Shown one piece after another: positions 1 through 23,690 of a stretch of DNA of 64,000 bases. Made by a program: the position numbers and the translations under genes. Source of the stretch: Larimichthys crocea (taxonomy: Eukaryota; Chordata; Actinopteri; Sciaenidae). Every line of letters starts with the position of its first letter. Within the stretch, counting starts at the first letter, position 1. The notes below the pieces were generated by a model. That model did no database searches, had not been told where the DNA came from, and was given only the letters and a program-made list of their open reading frames with translations. The DNA lies in assembly GCF_000972845.2 (NCBI RefSeq), contig NC_040032.1, forward strand, positions 7,518,394 through 7,582,393. The letters are read 5' to 3'.

Positions 1-54
1 AAGACAAAAGCAAACATTGCAAAATAGGCATGTTGTTGTTAGTCATACTGATAG

Positions 55-60
55 TTTATT
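55..60 (-). promoter_or_regulatory. likely ufm1 polyadenylation signal
   Basis: AATAAA on the minus strand (TTTATT on plus), about 370 bp downstream of the ufm1 stop codon. It is the most distal clean hexamer inside the window below the stop. The cleavage site would fall around 30-45. Placement is by inference from spacing only. Confidence 0.45.
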
Positions 61-428
61 GTCATTAAAAAGATACAAAAGCTATACTTGTTGACTCAGG
101 TGTTTGTTATCTTAAATGAATCATTTCCCATGATGCAACTGCTGTGTTTGTGTATATTAATTACTCACTACCTCTGGGTAATCTTCATGTCACTCCAATC
201 GTGTGATGCGACTACATTTACAGAAGAAAACAACACTCTGACTGAGAATGAAGAAGCACTGAGCATGCACAAGTCATCATCCAGTTTAAATATATATATT
301 CTCATGTGAGTCACTGTCAGATGTGGGCCAGAAAATAAATATGACACGCAGCGAGGTGTTTCCTGGGTCTCAAGTGTTCGGTGCTTCTGCTGGGTGAGTC
401 ATTATGCCGTCAACGAGGAAAAGCCGCA

Positions 429-10826
<10,398 letters not shown>

Positions 10827-10839
10827 TTTTACAGCGGTA

Positions 10840-10930
10840 ACTCCGTTAGCCGTCTGTTTACGCACACCCGGAAGACCGAAGGACCCTTACGTACACGTCA
10901 TCTCTCCTGCTCTATTTTCCATACATGCCA
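10840..10930 (-). promoter_or_regulatory. ufm1 promoter and 5' UTR region
   Basis: Just upstream of the split start codon (10826) the sequence becomes CpG-rich compared with its surroundings. On the minus strand it contains CTTCCGG, an ETS-type core common in TATA-less housekeeping promoters. The exon 1 donor is AT|GTGAGT at 10824. The transcription start cannot be fixed from sequence alone. CpGs remain frequent down to about 10500, through exon 2. Confidence 0.45.
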
Positions 10931-12404
10931 GATTATGTTTTTCACGAGTATACCAGCATTATTACGAAATAGTTAATTAGTGATGAAGATAGTGTATTAT
11001 CGTATAAAAAATAAAGGCATAATTTGTGCTAATAACTGTCAGGCATTCACACGAAACGACTATCGTTTGCCGTAAATGACAACAAAAGGCGCACATGTCC
11101 ATGAGGCGCACTAGAATTTCTTGGGGTGACTGGCAGAGAAATGAAACATTTGCATAGGATTTAAATATGTACAGAGGGATTCAAAATGTGCAGAGGGATT
11201 AAACATTTGCATAGAAGACAAATATACAACTGTTAAGAAGTTAACCTGCGCTAAACATCTATACAAAACATATATAAAACATAGGAAGTGACCGTAGAAA
11301 TAAAAATGTTTTATAGAAAACTATATAAAAAATATAAAGTGACCGTAGAGATAAAAATCTTTTATAAAAATATGAGAAAGAACTACAAATGGGGATAAAG
11401 GACTGTGTACAATTAAATTAGGCTGTAAACAGATGAATTAAAGTCACAGTCACAGCATGTAGCAGAGCCATAAAAATGACACTCCCCTCACACATACTGT
11501 ACAGCTTGAATAACCGTTTTATTTTTCCATAACAGAAAGTTAGCCTTTTGAGCTGACAGGCATGTTGTTTGGTCTATATATGATTTGCAGCAAATGAGTT
11601 AAGGCACTAAAACGTGGTCTTCTATGATTTGAACTGTACACAGCAGAATGCAAAATGACATTGCAGCTGAAAAACTTACCATGTTTATGTTCACAGAAAT
11701 TGTGTGCAACAAGGCAAACATGACTTAAATATGTGTATATATGAACTAGTAATCAGTGAATGTGTCAAATTGTGTAATTATGGTTGAATTGTCCGGCCAC
11801 AGTAGCAGTTTCATCAGAAGTTTCTGTTTCTTCAAAGTGTGAAAATCCTGAATATCAAGGTCAGCCACGTCGTGCCGTTCACTGTTCATCAATCCAAACA
11901 GAGCGCATGAACCAGGCCACTGACTTTCTATTCTGCCTTTGAATGATTGCACATTCAATAGTGGTGATGGATGGGCATGTGTGAACTTTATGGAAAGAGC
12001 TGACTGAGAGAAATTAACTGGAAGTATTAATGTAGCAGCTGTGATAGCTGTTAGAATTCACTAAATGTTAAGGAAAGGAGCTCCAATGCTTCCTTTCTTT
12101 TCTCCTTTAGCATAGGATACACTGCACCATCCTTTACAAAAGGAAGGAGATGATGCCATCCCACAATTCCATGCGGCAGCAACAACACACCTTTTTTTCT
12201 CCTTCACAACCAGACATAGAAAACAAATGCTAATAACTAGAAAAGCTTAAGATGCCCTGTCCATTTAAATTAATATATTGGTTTGATGGTCAAACCTTCT
12301 CCAACTGTGACAGTGTCCTGGAGATCATCATGGAGGTGACTGTAGGAGGAGCAAGTCATATTTCTCACCAGGTTGTCCACGTTCATATTTCTTGCATGGT
12401 AAAT

Positions 12405-12570
12405 AGTAAATACTAATGGACTGTACTTATATAGCATCTTTCGAGCCTTCCAAACACTGAAAGCGCTTTTACACTACTTATCTCATTCACCTAGTCACAC
12501 ACATTCATACACTGATAGCATTGGCTGCTATCCTCATGACCTCATGTTTTCCATCGAGGTCAAGGAAGGA
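12405..12570 (+). repeat. degenerate fish interspersed repeat
   Basis: TGGACTGTACTTATATAGC, then AAAGCGCTTTTACACTAC and a CACATTCATACACTGATA-like run. This order is common in many fish genomes as a dispersed repeat. Its class is not certain from this fragment. Confidence 0.45.
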
Positions 12571-12856
12571 CATAGGAGGGTTTTTTTGAGTTTTTTTTTT
12601 ACTATTCACAGTATAAGGAATGATGGAAACACAGACAGTCAGGATATATTTCATTTATTGTTTTAAGGAGAAGATGTAAAATCCCAAGATCTGGACAGAC
12701 ACAGCTAAATCCATAGGCACCATCAAGAGCATCTCAGTGGGCCTCCTTTGTGTGGCTGCGCTGTTAGAACATCTAGCAAGAGTCACAGCACTGACTGGAA
12801 GACATTAAAGTTATTGGAGGCCAGCCAGAGAATGCTCAAGGAAGATATTGTGATTG

Positions 12857-12883
12857 ACACATAGATCACGTGATGATCTATGT
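12857..12883. repeat. perfect 11-bp inverted repeat
   Basis: CACATAGATCA, a 5-bp spacer, then its exact reverse complement TGATCTATGTG. It could form a hairpin. Nothing around it suggests a function, and it may be a decayed transposon end. Confidence 0.5.
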
Positions 12884-14799
12884 GACACCTGAGCCTGAAG
12901 AAGACCATGAGATGCAGTTAAATTCTCTGAAAACTTGTAAGTAAACCTTAAAGTGTACATTGTTTTGTTACATTCAGAAAATTTGCAAATTCAATTAACA
13001 AAACAATATGATAAATCACACTTGCAGATTTCAATATATAAGTGATACTGTGCATGTGAGTGCAGCTCTTTGGGCTGTGCCATAAACTGAGAGCAAGAAA
13101 GAGAGAATGCAGTGTAGGCAGGGGAATGACAACCAGCAAAGAGTTTGGAGAAGACTTATTATGATGACTCAGAGTTACAGTGCACACACTCAGGCACACA
13201 TTTGTGTGACTTCAGTTGTGGGTCTTCCCCAGAAAGATGTACAAATGCAGAGGAATATGAGGTGGTGGCGTATGAAAAAAAAAAGGAATGTGTGACTTAG
13301 TCCAGCAACGATCTCATAATATTCTCCGTGATCGTAAAGAACGACACAACCAGGAAGGGATTCTATACATAAACAGACTTTTCAAAAAATGTCTGAATGC
13401 GTCATTGTGATAAAACAGAAATATTTGCTTTTGAAGTAGAAAGAATACGCCAAAAATCTGACGATTGTCCGTCATCCTCTTGGAGGAGACCTGAGAGTGT
13501 ATTCAGAATGCAAAATGCGACTACATTCAGCGAGCAGCCTCCACTGAGAGCGCTTATTAACATACCAAAAGCAGGTCCCATGTGTAGAGGTAGGAAATGC
13601 CAATTACCTGCAGAAGAACAGTAATCAATGCTAATACTAATGCTTATGCAAGCATGTGCCCACACACACACACATGCACATTTAGGTGTATGGCACATGC
13701 ATGATGCATGCGCTTGTGTGTGTCAGCTTTTCACTGTTGGAAAAGGTCACTGATGATCCATTTGTGTTACTGTTCACTGGATCAACAGAATTACTGACTT
13801 AATCATGCACTGTCACCCTCTGGAAAAAGGCATAGACACCATGGTGATCCTGTAAAAAAAAACATCAGTATTATGGATGAGTGAATGAAATTCAGTGTCT
13901 ACAACCACTGTTGGCAAACTCTTGACTTACAAACACATAGTGTTCTCTATTTATATGGAGGACATTTTGTTGCTGCAACACCCCCTCACCAATCCCTCTG
14001 AGTTCCAAGTTTTTTATTTATTTATGCATGCTGTTTTTGATTCAGGGCTTTTATATTCCTGCGTGTTTTAAATCTCTACGAGCCATGTAGATTGTTTTAA
14101 AAAAACACGTCAGAATTGAGACTTAATGTATCCATACTCGCGATGAAAAATCAAAACAAACAAACAAACAATATATATATATATATATATATGACAACAT
14201 ATTGAGAACCAATGATCTAAATAACACTGAAGAGGAATCTCACCTTCTGATCTCTATGTATAACACATAGAGATTTGTGATGTCTTTGTGGATTAACAAA
14301 AATAATAGGCCCTCAGTTTATCTGCAAACTGAATATAAACAGAAGGAAAATGAATCTAATCTGTTTGTGTTGTTGCTTTTATATGAACAAAATCTGACTA
14401 AAAGTGTGAAGGGTTTAAAATGAGTGGAGAACATATTTTTTATAATATGTTTGAGTCCATATGAGAGGTTATGAATAAGCGCTGTAAGAGATTATCTTCT
14501 GACATACAGGTATGAACATCAACTGCAGTGATACAACTGCGTAACATATCAGCTGTTAGTCTGTGAGAAAAGCTGAAGACACACAGCTATATTTATTTCT
14601 AAATAACATTCATTTAGATAGTTGACAAACCGGAGCCACCCGGAGGAAACCTTGTGACTTATATATACTGCCAAATCATAATAGGGACGTAATCTCAGGA
14701 CACTCGTGTTCCCAGGACATGGAGCAGTTGTAAATTGCACTCCTTATAAAATGATATTTAATTCCCACCATGAGCAAGCACTTGGCGACAGTGGCGAAG

Positions 14800-15452
14800 A
14801 AAAACTTTAGGAGGCAGAAACCTCTGGCAGGCTCATGGTGCACAACCATCTGCTGCGACTGGTTGGGTTCAGACAGAGACAAAGAGAGAGATGGGGGCGT
14901 TGGAGAGGCTGGCCTTCTCATCCATCTGAAGCAGCCTTGCAGGGTGTTCTTCATCCTCCTAAAGAAGCTCCATTCTGTCTGTCCATAGCCACTGTTTTCC
15001 ACAGGCAGGCCCTCCAACATGTTCCCATTGTCCTCCACATCAGCTGGTTTATTGTCTGTTGTATTGACAGAGGGGTCTGCAGAGGAATTTGTGACGTAGT
15101 GGACGAACAGGTGCTGCAGCATCTCCAGAGGTTTTATTTTAAGGGTTTGTTGATTTCAACAATCATACATACAATCACTACATTATCGGGTTTGAGGTCT
15201 GCATGCACAAGGTCTGTTGACCTCAGGTGGGACAGGGATGGCCAGCTGCTCAGCTCTGTCATGTTAAGGCCTTTGTCAAATATGCAAAAGAAGTCCAGAA
15301 GGTCAAAATTAAGACATATCCTGTCTCGGTCTCAAAAGCACCTGTTCTCCACATGACGATGTTACAGGCGTCAGGGTCCAGACATTACAGCCACTTTAAG
15401 ACTGAAATCTCATGTTTGGCCTCCTTGTTGGTCTGCAGGTGATGACATTTCA
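14800..15452 (-). pseudogene. HIPK-like protein kinase pseudogene
   Basis: Read from 15452 down in shifting frames, the minus strand gives a kinase N-lobe piece with TNKEAKHEISVLKWL, then a GYVLI...LLDFF-type hinge. The catalytic loop is VHADLKPDNVVIV (15210-15172). The HAD form of HRD is typical of the teleost HIPK-like family. The DFG motif and the rest of the C-lobe are missing: sequence jumps from a NKPLK-like stretch straight to LEMLQHLFVHYV. The open 148-residue frame from 15122 then represents the non-kinase tail. Several frameshifts, a stop inside the N-lobe and no visible introns suggest an old, possibly processed, dead copy. Confidence 0.65.
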
Positions 15453-18400
15453 TTAAAATGTGGATGGTGTAAAAGGAGTGTTCAGACAAATGTTAATATA
15501 AGAAACAAAAATGTGTAATTGTCATAATTATAATTTAGAAAACAAACAACCATGTTTTAAATAATATTATTGTAAATACTATTTATTTGACTTCTGTGCA
15601 ATTGCAGATTTTCTAAACAAAAGCTTTAGACCTTAGACCTTAGACCTTTACATGTGATTAAATATTTCAGTAACTACTGTAAAGATGAAGTATTGGACCA
15701 CTCATTGTGGTTACACAGGTATAAAGCAGAACATTTACAGGATTAAGGATAAAGTTCAGACATATATCTATATGTAGATATAAAAGGCGATTTTAGTTGA
15801 GGTTAAGGTGATTATATGATACTGGAAACATGGTGATGTATGTTATATTCCATTTCTGGCAATAGATCAACCTAAAAGTTACAAACTGAACACAAAAACA
15901 CTATGTATGTATGGCTCTGATGTCAGCACTGATGATCAGGGGTAGACTTTCAGTCCATGCTCATCCATACAGGAAAGGCAACTGTGTTTGATAAATTTAT
16001 CAGAAAATATGAATCTGTAAAAACTATTGCAAACAGACCCTATGAGACAACCTCTCTGTGTCACTCATCTGTTTGTTTACTCTGCATTATCCACGGTGTA
16101 CTGAAGTGTAATTAAATTTCAGTGCAGGACTACGTTTGCCCGGGCTGTGTTAACATGCAGAGGGCATGATAAGCAAAGCAGCTTTTCTGAAATATGTTTC
16201 ACATATTATTCAGGGGAACATTGTGCAGTGACGCGCTTACAAGGCAGGATATTTGTCAACAGTGAATATACCACGCTGCTCCACAGTCTCTTACCACTAT
16301 TAATATTACTGATAGATCTATTTAACCTTCCTGTTGTTAATACGTTCCCTTGATGCTTCAGGAGACAAGTCATTATCATGGTGCTCCAGTGAGCCAAACA
16401 GAATGAATCACACATGCAAGTGAGAGCCCACAGATACATTATACTTACTATATATATATTAAAACACAGACACAGTTACCAAAATCTAATGATGCATGAC
16501 AGAATCATTTAGTTAGGTGTATGGACGGAGGATGAAAATCAAATGGAGAAAATAACTTTATATGTTTCTGTTGAAATGCCATTTTACATCAGTGATTACA
16601 TACAGCATTTCTCTTGATGGCAGGCAATTTCCTTTCTGTATAAAATATATATCTTCAGCATACTTCTCATGCACAGTGCATATTTAAAATCTGCAGTCAA
16701 GGCATATCATTCCTACTGCCAGACTGGTGCGCAGGTAGCAGGCAACTAAAGGGTCTGTCAATGAGATGTCAAGCCAGAAGCACATTTAAAGGCTACAGCC
16801 AAGGGCAGACAAGCATCCGTTTTAATTACATGCTTCATTCAGGATGGATTGGATGTTGCTAGGAAGCTCCTGGTCGGTGAGGAAGGAACGCGTGGATACA
16901 TAAAAGTAATGAGAAGATTGATGGAGAACAACGTGAAGCATGTGCAGCGTAAACTGAAGATAAGTGTTAGGTGAGAGGAAAGAAGGAGGCAGCAGTCAGG
17001 CATCGTGAAAGGTGGTGAATGTGCGGAAAGGTCAGACAGATACTTACCATCAGCCTGGATTTCAGCTTGATTGCAGTACGTTTTATGGACATTTATATTA
17101 TATTCAGATAAATATGCATTGCTATTCAAGTTTCTAGTTTGCAAGGAAATAGCCCGTCAGACTGTGCATGTGTGTTGTGTGTGTTTGGACGGTAACAGCA
17201 TTTCTCCTGTGGCAGGATAATTACAGTATGTTATAAAAATTAGGATTATACTGGGGTTCAGCTGTTTTAATTCATGTACTGTGTGTGTATCCTGTCTTTT
17301 GCATGTCTCATGCACTTCCCATATTTGGCCTGTGATTTACTGAGGCTGGCAGGGAGAGATAATTATAAATCAATAGGACAAGGACAGGAGAGACAGGCTA
17401 GGGGAGTACCATTTGGATATGAAACATAGTGCTCATTACTGAGCAGAAAACCAAAAAAAGGACGAGGATGATATGATATTACCTGTATCAGTGGGGAGGT
17501 GTCTAAAACAGTCCATTCTTTTAAAAATGTATAAGAACCAACTGTTAGAGCTCCTCAGGGAGCCTTTTTCTGTGTGTTGCACTGCACTGTTAAACGCTCC
17601 TTTTTGTACAAGAATAATAAATCCAACTTAAAATTTGATACTTTAAATCCAGTCTTCTTTATTCAAGGGTTCTTCTTTAAAAATTCCCATAACACAGTAA
17701 ATATTATATCATCATGAGACATCATAATACCAAAAAGACACTATCATGAGAAGACAGTACAGCAGTTTAGTAGCACAATGTACCATACATACAGTATTCT
17801 GTACATGTGGTACTTGTTCATTTAATTGTGCAAAAATGTCCATAATCATATAAGACAAGTTACAAACAATGTTGAACAAATATGAATCTTATGTTGGAAG
17901 TGTTTTGACTTGCTTTATTCCACACCATCTTCCCTTTCCCTTTCCTTCTCCTTCCTATTTGTCATGTGTCTTATTTGAAAGTTTCCTCACTGATGTATGC
18001 AGCTGCACTCTCCTCTCCTGTCTCCACTCATCTTCACAATCCTGCGTCCCATTTGTCATTCGCCGTCTTCTCTGTCACCCTTGTCCTTCCTCAAATATTG
18101 GTATCGAATGCGCTCCTGCAGGCTAAAGCAGCCTCCCATAGCAGTCAAGCACTATGGCATTAACGTGGCTTTACTGGTGGCTTCCTGCTCCTCCTTGAAT
18201 TCTCCAAAGGGCAATCAAAAGCACTGACAATCATAGAATTGATACAAATAAGACTATTATATGTGGCAGACAGCTCTCAGAGGGTTGGAGAAGCAGTGGA
18301 AACCCACAAATTGATCATTATCATTACCAACCTTTTAAGCTAGAAACCCCTCCAGTAGTAGTCTTTTCTGCAGCTGCCCACCCCTCACAGTTAATCCTCA

Positions 18401-20340
18401 AAAAAAAAAAAGTGCTTAGATACATCTGTGTCTATGTGCGTGTGTAACCACGAGCAGTGCATCTATTTGCACTTCAGCTGCCTACACTACAGAAGATGAG
18501 GCCTAAAGCACTAATTAGAGTGACTATGATTACCGCTCAATCCCTTTCTTCTGCTATCACATGTGCGCACACACATACACACATTCACAGTCAACTATAT
18601 TTAGAGGAGGAAAAACAGTGTTTCTGCCAGAAAACACTGTACCACAATCAGTCTGGGATGCGCATGACTTGCATCTCTAACAAGGTATTTTTTTTTTGGG
18701 GGGGGGCGCGGTTGAAAGGTGTCTATAAGCCCAAAATGTCGCCTACACAGAAGATCATTCTGTTCATGTTAAATGAGGTGTCGCAATGCGTGCACCACTA
18801 ACGTTTTTGTCCTTATCTGACTCACTGAAGCAGATTAATTTGAGAGGGCTCGTCTTGAATCAATACTAACCTGCTTAGTGGATATTATTTATCATGCTGC
18901 AAGGAACTTTTTAAGTTTTGTGTTTTGTTCTGCATGGTTTAAACAGCCACAGATATAAATGTGACAAAACCTGCCAAGCATGCTCTACAAAATGTAACCT
19001 TTAATTCTGCGACTAACTTTAGAAGTAGAAGCAAAGGGCAGTCTCCTCTGCAGGATGTCAGTGGCATTTTAAAGTTAAAATTTAATGATTAACAGCTTCG
19101 CTTTTATAATAAATCTCCCTTTTTCAACTTGCCTGGGCACTTCAGTCATCCATACTTCATCTTGCTGATGAACTGAGCTAGAGGGTTTGGGTAGGGCCTC
19201 CAATTAGCAAAACAAAACAGCACCAAAATGAACCAGAAAACAGAAAAGAAATCTAGTTTTTAATTCCTGACACATTGTGCCCATTTAAAATCTTTGGTGT
19301 TGTGTATTCTTAGTTTGGATACTACAAGAAAACAGATTGACTTAATGAACCTGCAGCATGCACATTTAATGCATATTATTATGTGAGCTCCAATGTAAGA
19401 TCAAATGTCATGCCTGACCATTACTTTAGCTTGGATGAAAAACTTGAAGAATGGTCTACAACACAAGAAGTGGACAGGTATACAGTGTTGTATACAGTAG
19501 TGACAAAATCCTGTTGGTTTCACACATATCTTGCAGTTAGTAACTCATACTGACTGTAAAGAGAAGTACGAATTCAGAATGTGTGTGCATTCCAAGCAGT
19601 GAACTCTTTGTCTGGGAAATGAAGCCAATGCAGAAGTGCCAAAAACTGAAAACTGTAATACCTTGAGTTGCCACTTGAGGCTGGTTACAGAACAAGTTGA
19701 TCTCTCCATAAGTCCCCAGGTTCAAATGTCCAACTTCACAGCAGAAATAAACATGTTTACAGTCTGGTACAAAAACAGTTTTGGTCTCTGTAGCTAATTT
19801 CCCCGTTCATGACAACTGTACTGAGAGTGAATTTATATACAACTCACCTGTTCAAATCATATTAAGGCTTAAAGTTATGTATAACTAACAATGTGGTCGC
19901 TTTGATTGACAGGTGGATGCCATTACAGGATTGGCTTGTTTGAGCACCCAAGTATTATTCAGCCTGCCTCAGGTCCACGTATGATTCACGTCTCTGCCAA
20001 TATTTAGATTAGCTGGGTGTTGGAAAAAGCCGGAATAAGAATAAGAAGGCGGCAGAAACCTATGGACACATACGGTGTCCATTCTGTCAGTGGCGCATTC
20101 GTGTCTACTTTGCATTTACAAAGCAAACATGCAAAATCATTTATCCTCACCTATAAAGAACTTAACTTTGAAACTTTGAAGAAAATATATACAGAAATGT
20201 ATGCAAGCAGGTAAATGTGCATTTAGTACACCATGTCGGATGTAAAAATGAATGCAAAATGCATTCAAAACTGTGTCATAGTCATAAATTAGAATTATAC
20301 ATAGCAATAAAGTGTTTCCAAAACATGTATTCAACATGTA
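15453..20340. other. gene-poor interval
   Basis: AT-rich DNA without recognisable exons. The frames at 16147-16439, 16839-17144 and 17869-18227 are overlapping, low-complexity or antisense to each other. A dispersed-repeat copy sits at 19855-20030. Confidence 0.4.
19855..20030 (+). repeat. interspersed repeat, copy 2 of 3
   Basis: Same family as 9895-10040: CTTAAAGTTATGTATAACTAAC, then a GTGGTCGCTTTGATTGACA block and GGCTTGTTTGAGCACCCAAG. More diverged than the other two copies. Confidence 0.55.
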
Positions 20341-20341
20341 T

Positions 20342-21035
20342 CAAATCAAATCAATTTTATTTATATAGCCCAAAGTCACAAAGTACATTTGCAGACGTGC
20401 AATGGGTGTCACGTGTACAGGACAAATTAACACAAACATATTGTACAATTACAATGACTGACAAAATGACAATGAATCACAATGAATGATAAAAATGATT
20501 ACAGTAACAGATATGGTAGTAATAATGACAGTAATAATATATGTAGTGGATGTCGTGCAGGATCACAGCAGCAGCCACGATCCACGAGAACCTGCTGGAC
20601 GACAGAGCACAGAAACTCCGGGGAAGTTTGGTTAGTAACATGCATTAATGAGACATGTCCTCAGATGGAGAGATGGAGAGAGAGAGAGAGAGACAGAGAG
20701 AGAGCGAGGGAGAGAGAGGAGATGAGGAGAGAGGAGAGAGAGAGAGAGAGAGAGGGTTTTCGGGTACGGAGATGTGTGATTCTTTCAAACCCAATACCGT
20801 GCCTGGCTAGGCATAACCCTGGGTGGGGGGTGGAGTCCCCCGGCAGTCTAATCCTATGGCAGCATAACTAAGGGATGACCTGAGCCAGCCCTAACTATAG
20901 GCTTTATCAAAAAGGAAAGTCTTAAGTCTATTCTTAAAGGTGTTGACCGTGTCTGCCTCCCGAACCCAGAATGGTAGTTTGTTCCACAGAAGAGGAGCCT
21001 GATAGCTGAAAGCTCTGGTTTAGCCCTAATCTGTC
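20342..21035 (-). mobile_element. L2-clade LINE, 5'-truncated 3' end
   Basis: On the minus strand this ends in the ATAAAATTGATTTGATTTGA-type tail. Working back from the tail: an internally deleted 3' UTR, a purine run (20670-20756; pyrimidine on the LINE strand), and the last codons of ORF2 (TFLFDKAYS-like, about 20905). The 3' UTR is the same one seen at 23172, 26155, 30607, 39124 and 56940. It lacks the block around the GGGAGAGGGATCCCTCC motif. Confidence 0.8.
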
Positions 21036-22047
21036 TGGCACTAATGTCTCCATTCACTGCCATATAAACACCAGCCAGTCTCTAGCCAGCAGATGGCCAG
21101 TGTCCTGTCTGACACACACCAATAGACTCACATTCACACACACTCAGAACCATATAGGCACCTGTTTTTCTGCCACTCATTAGCTTTAGAAATTATTTCC
21201 ACATTGCGGTCATGCTCATAATTAATTTTAGAGATGTCAGTTCTGTTCAGTTGACCACCACGTACTCCTGGCTGTTGAACTGATGTGGCCTTATTACAAT
21301 TGTTGCTTGAATGCACATTGAATGCAGAATGTATTGTACTGTAATGCATGCATCTTATTATATATTTTAATTGCTTTTTATTATTTCCTGTTGCCCTCTA
21401 TTTCAGTATGTGCTGTGATGCAATTTTCTGCATCAATGCAGCCAAGGCAATTCACTGTACATTCATCGTGTCTGACATATAAAGTTAATAAGTTCTTGTA
21501 AGACACACATACAAAATCACACAAAGCACCTAAAGTGCATATTAAAATGTCCAACTTCACAGCAGAAATAAACATGTTTACAGCCTGAGGGCCAATACTA
21601 ACATACAAATGCACTAATGTAAGTAATGTTTTCATTGTCACAATTATCTTTTTTTAATGCCAATGTCACCAAATCTAAGCCAATCAGATGTGAACAAATC
21701 TAAGAACCAGTTCTTCCTTTCTTTCACCTCTGGAGTCAGATAACAAAGAATAAATTGTATGGAACATGTTAAACTTGCATGAAGTTGATACAAATCTGAT
21801 CCTCATGTTCATTTTAAACATGACTTATTATGAGTAATGCAAAGTCTGTTAACATCTAAGTTAAAAAAGTATCACTCTTGCTATTGTCTTTTAAATCATT
21901 TACAAAGTAATATTTTGTGTCACATCTACAGATATATAACAGCAGCAGTTATGTCCTTAAATGTCAACCAAAAAAGCCAAATCTTCCAGCCATACAGTAT
22001 CTGACAATCCTAGCAGGCCATAAATATTAAATTCTAAAAATAAAGCT

Positions 22048-22099
22048 TAGGGCCGCATGAAATCTGATTGGCCCCTGGGGCGTACTTTGGACACTCCTG
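22048..22099 (-). mobile_element. hAT-type terminal fragment
   Basis: Reads CCAGGAGTGTCCAAAGTACG on the minus strand, close to the CAGGGGTGTCCAAA terminus found on many vertebrate hAT elements. No partner end or TSD identified. Confidence 0.4.
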
Positions 22100-22230
22100 G
22101 CTTAAAGTTATGCAGAATTAACAGTGTGGCTGCTTTGCTTGACAAGTGAGTGCCATTACAGATGGCTTATTTAAGCTCCCAGGCGTCGTTAGGTACGCCA
22201 GTGATCCACGTCTTTTGCCAATTTTAGCCA
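22098..22230 (+). repeat. interspersed repeat, copy 3 of 3
   Basis: Closest relative of 9895-10040: GTTATGCAGAATTAACAG, GATGGCTTATTTAAGCTCCC and AGGCGTCGTTAGGT. Confidence 0.6.
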
Positions 22231-22299
22231 GGAGGCAGAACAGCATGGCGGTGGCCAGCTGTATATTTTGAGCTTCGATGACGTCACTCATGCACTTTC

Positions 22300-22691
22300 C
22301 AGTTTATTCTGTCATTGGAATGGACAAACCAAGCAATAGCTCGAGATAGAGCCTTTTGTGTTTTTCGCAACTTCCACGGTTCTCCTTCACGTTTTAAAGA
22401 AAGGGCGGTATTCAGGTGGTTGCAAACTTCACTATCGCCTCACTCTGTCTATTCTAGAATGAAGGAGAAAGTACGCTGTAAAATGTGTGGAACATGTGAA
22501 AGCCCTATGCAGAGCCAGCCTTTGGTTTGTCTATTATGGGCTACCGTAGAAACATTATTCTAAGTAACAAAAACATAGTGATTCTTATTTTCTGGTGATT
22601 ATACATTAATAAAAACATACTTATCAATATTATATTCCATTTCTGCCATATTCCAATTGAGCCCCCTAAATCCTACACACTGGACCTTTAA
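22300..22691. mobile_element. non-autonomous DNA transposon fragment
   Basis: The right end CCTACACACTGGACCTTTAA, and the internal TTCCACGGTTCTCCTTCACG, are hallmarks of a common percomorph MITE-like repeat. A matching inverted left end was not found, so the copy looks truncated. The 82-residue open frame inside is incidental. Confidence 0.45.
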
Positions 22692-22964
22692 GGAAAAGTC
22701 AGTAAGTATAATTATCAAAATACTGTATATGCATCACTTATGCAAAGAAAAATCATCTCTGTCTGTGATCTGATGTTTTTAGATTAATATTATTGCTGCA
22801 CTGATGTGCATGTTGCATTTTACAGTTGTAGTTGTTAAGCTAATCTTAACTACTCTATTCACTGTTGGATAGTATCATCTTCTATGAAACCTTTATGTCC
22901 TATTAGAACCACGTATGTATAAAAAGTGAAATTTTCATGAGTTCTGTTTTGTTTCCCTTTGTAG

Positions 22965-23120
22965 GATTTGGGAGGTGCAGATGTGATTCAGCAGAAGAAG
23001 AGGATGCTGCATAAAGATGAGTTTTTCTGTGAACAGCAGAAGATAAAGCTTATTATCCTGACAATAATATTTACATGGTATATGCAATATAAGAGTAACA
23101 TGGCAGGAGCAAAGCACTGA
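22965..23120 (+). pseudogene. exon-like stretch inside inverted repeat
   Basis: CCCTTTGTAG is followed by an open frame beginning DLGGADVIQQKKRML and ending at a stop about 156 nt later. The reverse arm (29102-28900, minus strand) keeps a longer open stretch with KDEFSVNSKKIKYYPDNN and YMVYAYKSNMAGSKALS. The two copies differ mainly by indels, so the true frame is uncertain. I do not recognise the protein. It may be one exon of an unknown gene, duplicated and decayed. Confidence 0.3.
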
Positions 23121-23171
23121 TGTCACTGGTGGGCAGACATTCAGCTGTCTTACACATAGACATCAATTTTC

Positions 23172-23690
23172 AAATCAAATCAAATCAATTTTATTTGTAT
23201 AGCCCAAAGTCACAAAGTACATTTGCCTCAGAGGGCTTTACAATCTGTACAGGGAGTGACACCCTCTGTCCTTAGACCCTCGGTTCGAGTGAGGAAAAAC
23301 TTGCCCACAAAAAACCTTTAACAGGGAAAAAATGTGGAAGAAACCTCAGGAAGAGCCACAGAGGAGGGATCCCTCTCCCAGGACGGACAGACGTGCAATG
23401 GATGTCACATGTACAGGACAAATTAACACAAACATATTGTACAATTACAATGACTGACAAATGGACGATGAATCACAATGAATGATAAAAATGATTACAG
23501 TAACAGATATGGTAGTAATAATGATAGTAATAAAATATGTAGTGGGTGTCGTGCAGGATCACAGCAGCAGCCACGATCCACGAGAACCTGCTGGACGACA
23601 GAGCATAGAAACTCCGGGGAAGTTTGGTTAGTAACATGCATTAATGAGACATGTCCATAGATGGAGAGATGGAGAGATGGACACTATCAA
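23172..23690 (-). mobile_element. L2-clade LINE 3' end
   Basis: Minus-strand 3' UTR with the TGATTTGATTTG tail at its low-coordinate end, the GGGAGAGGGATCCCTCC block and the ATCGTGGCTGCTGCTGTGAT block. Nearly the same sequence as 20342-20660, but with the internal block retained. Confidence 0.85.

Larger units (their letters stand above)
10931..14790. other. gene-poor interval upstream of ufm1
   Basis: No exon set with coherent splice sites and recognisable protein was found. The open frames at 13397-13698 overlap on both strands and look like chance frames. Contains the dispersed repeat at 12400-12570, a hairpin at 12857-12883 and the short simple repeat at 14155-14192. Confidence 0.4.
22836..23690 (+). 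repeat. left arm of large inverted repeat
   Basis: Matches the reverse complement of about 28380-29239 over its length with scattered indels. It covers 330 bp of non-LINE sequence with an exon-like stretch, and then the LINE 3' end. The two arms enclose about 4.7 kb. The right arm runs into an N gap, so the outer boundary is unknown. Confidence 0.75.

Noticed and set aside
14835..15356. 173-residue plus-strand open frame
   Set aside because: Antisense to the HIPK-like pseudogene, whose protein similarity is on the minus strand.
16839..17144. 101-residue minus frame as a gene
   Set aside because: No recognisable domain, no splice support, overlaps nothing conserved by eye.
20482..20871. 129-residue frame rich in RE dipeptides
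   Set aside because: Antisense of a LINE 3' UTR and its purine run; codes for nothing known.
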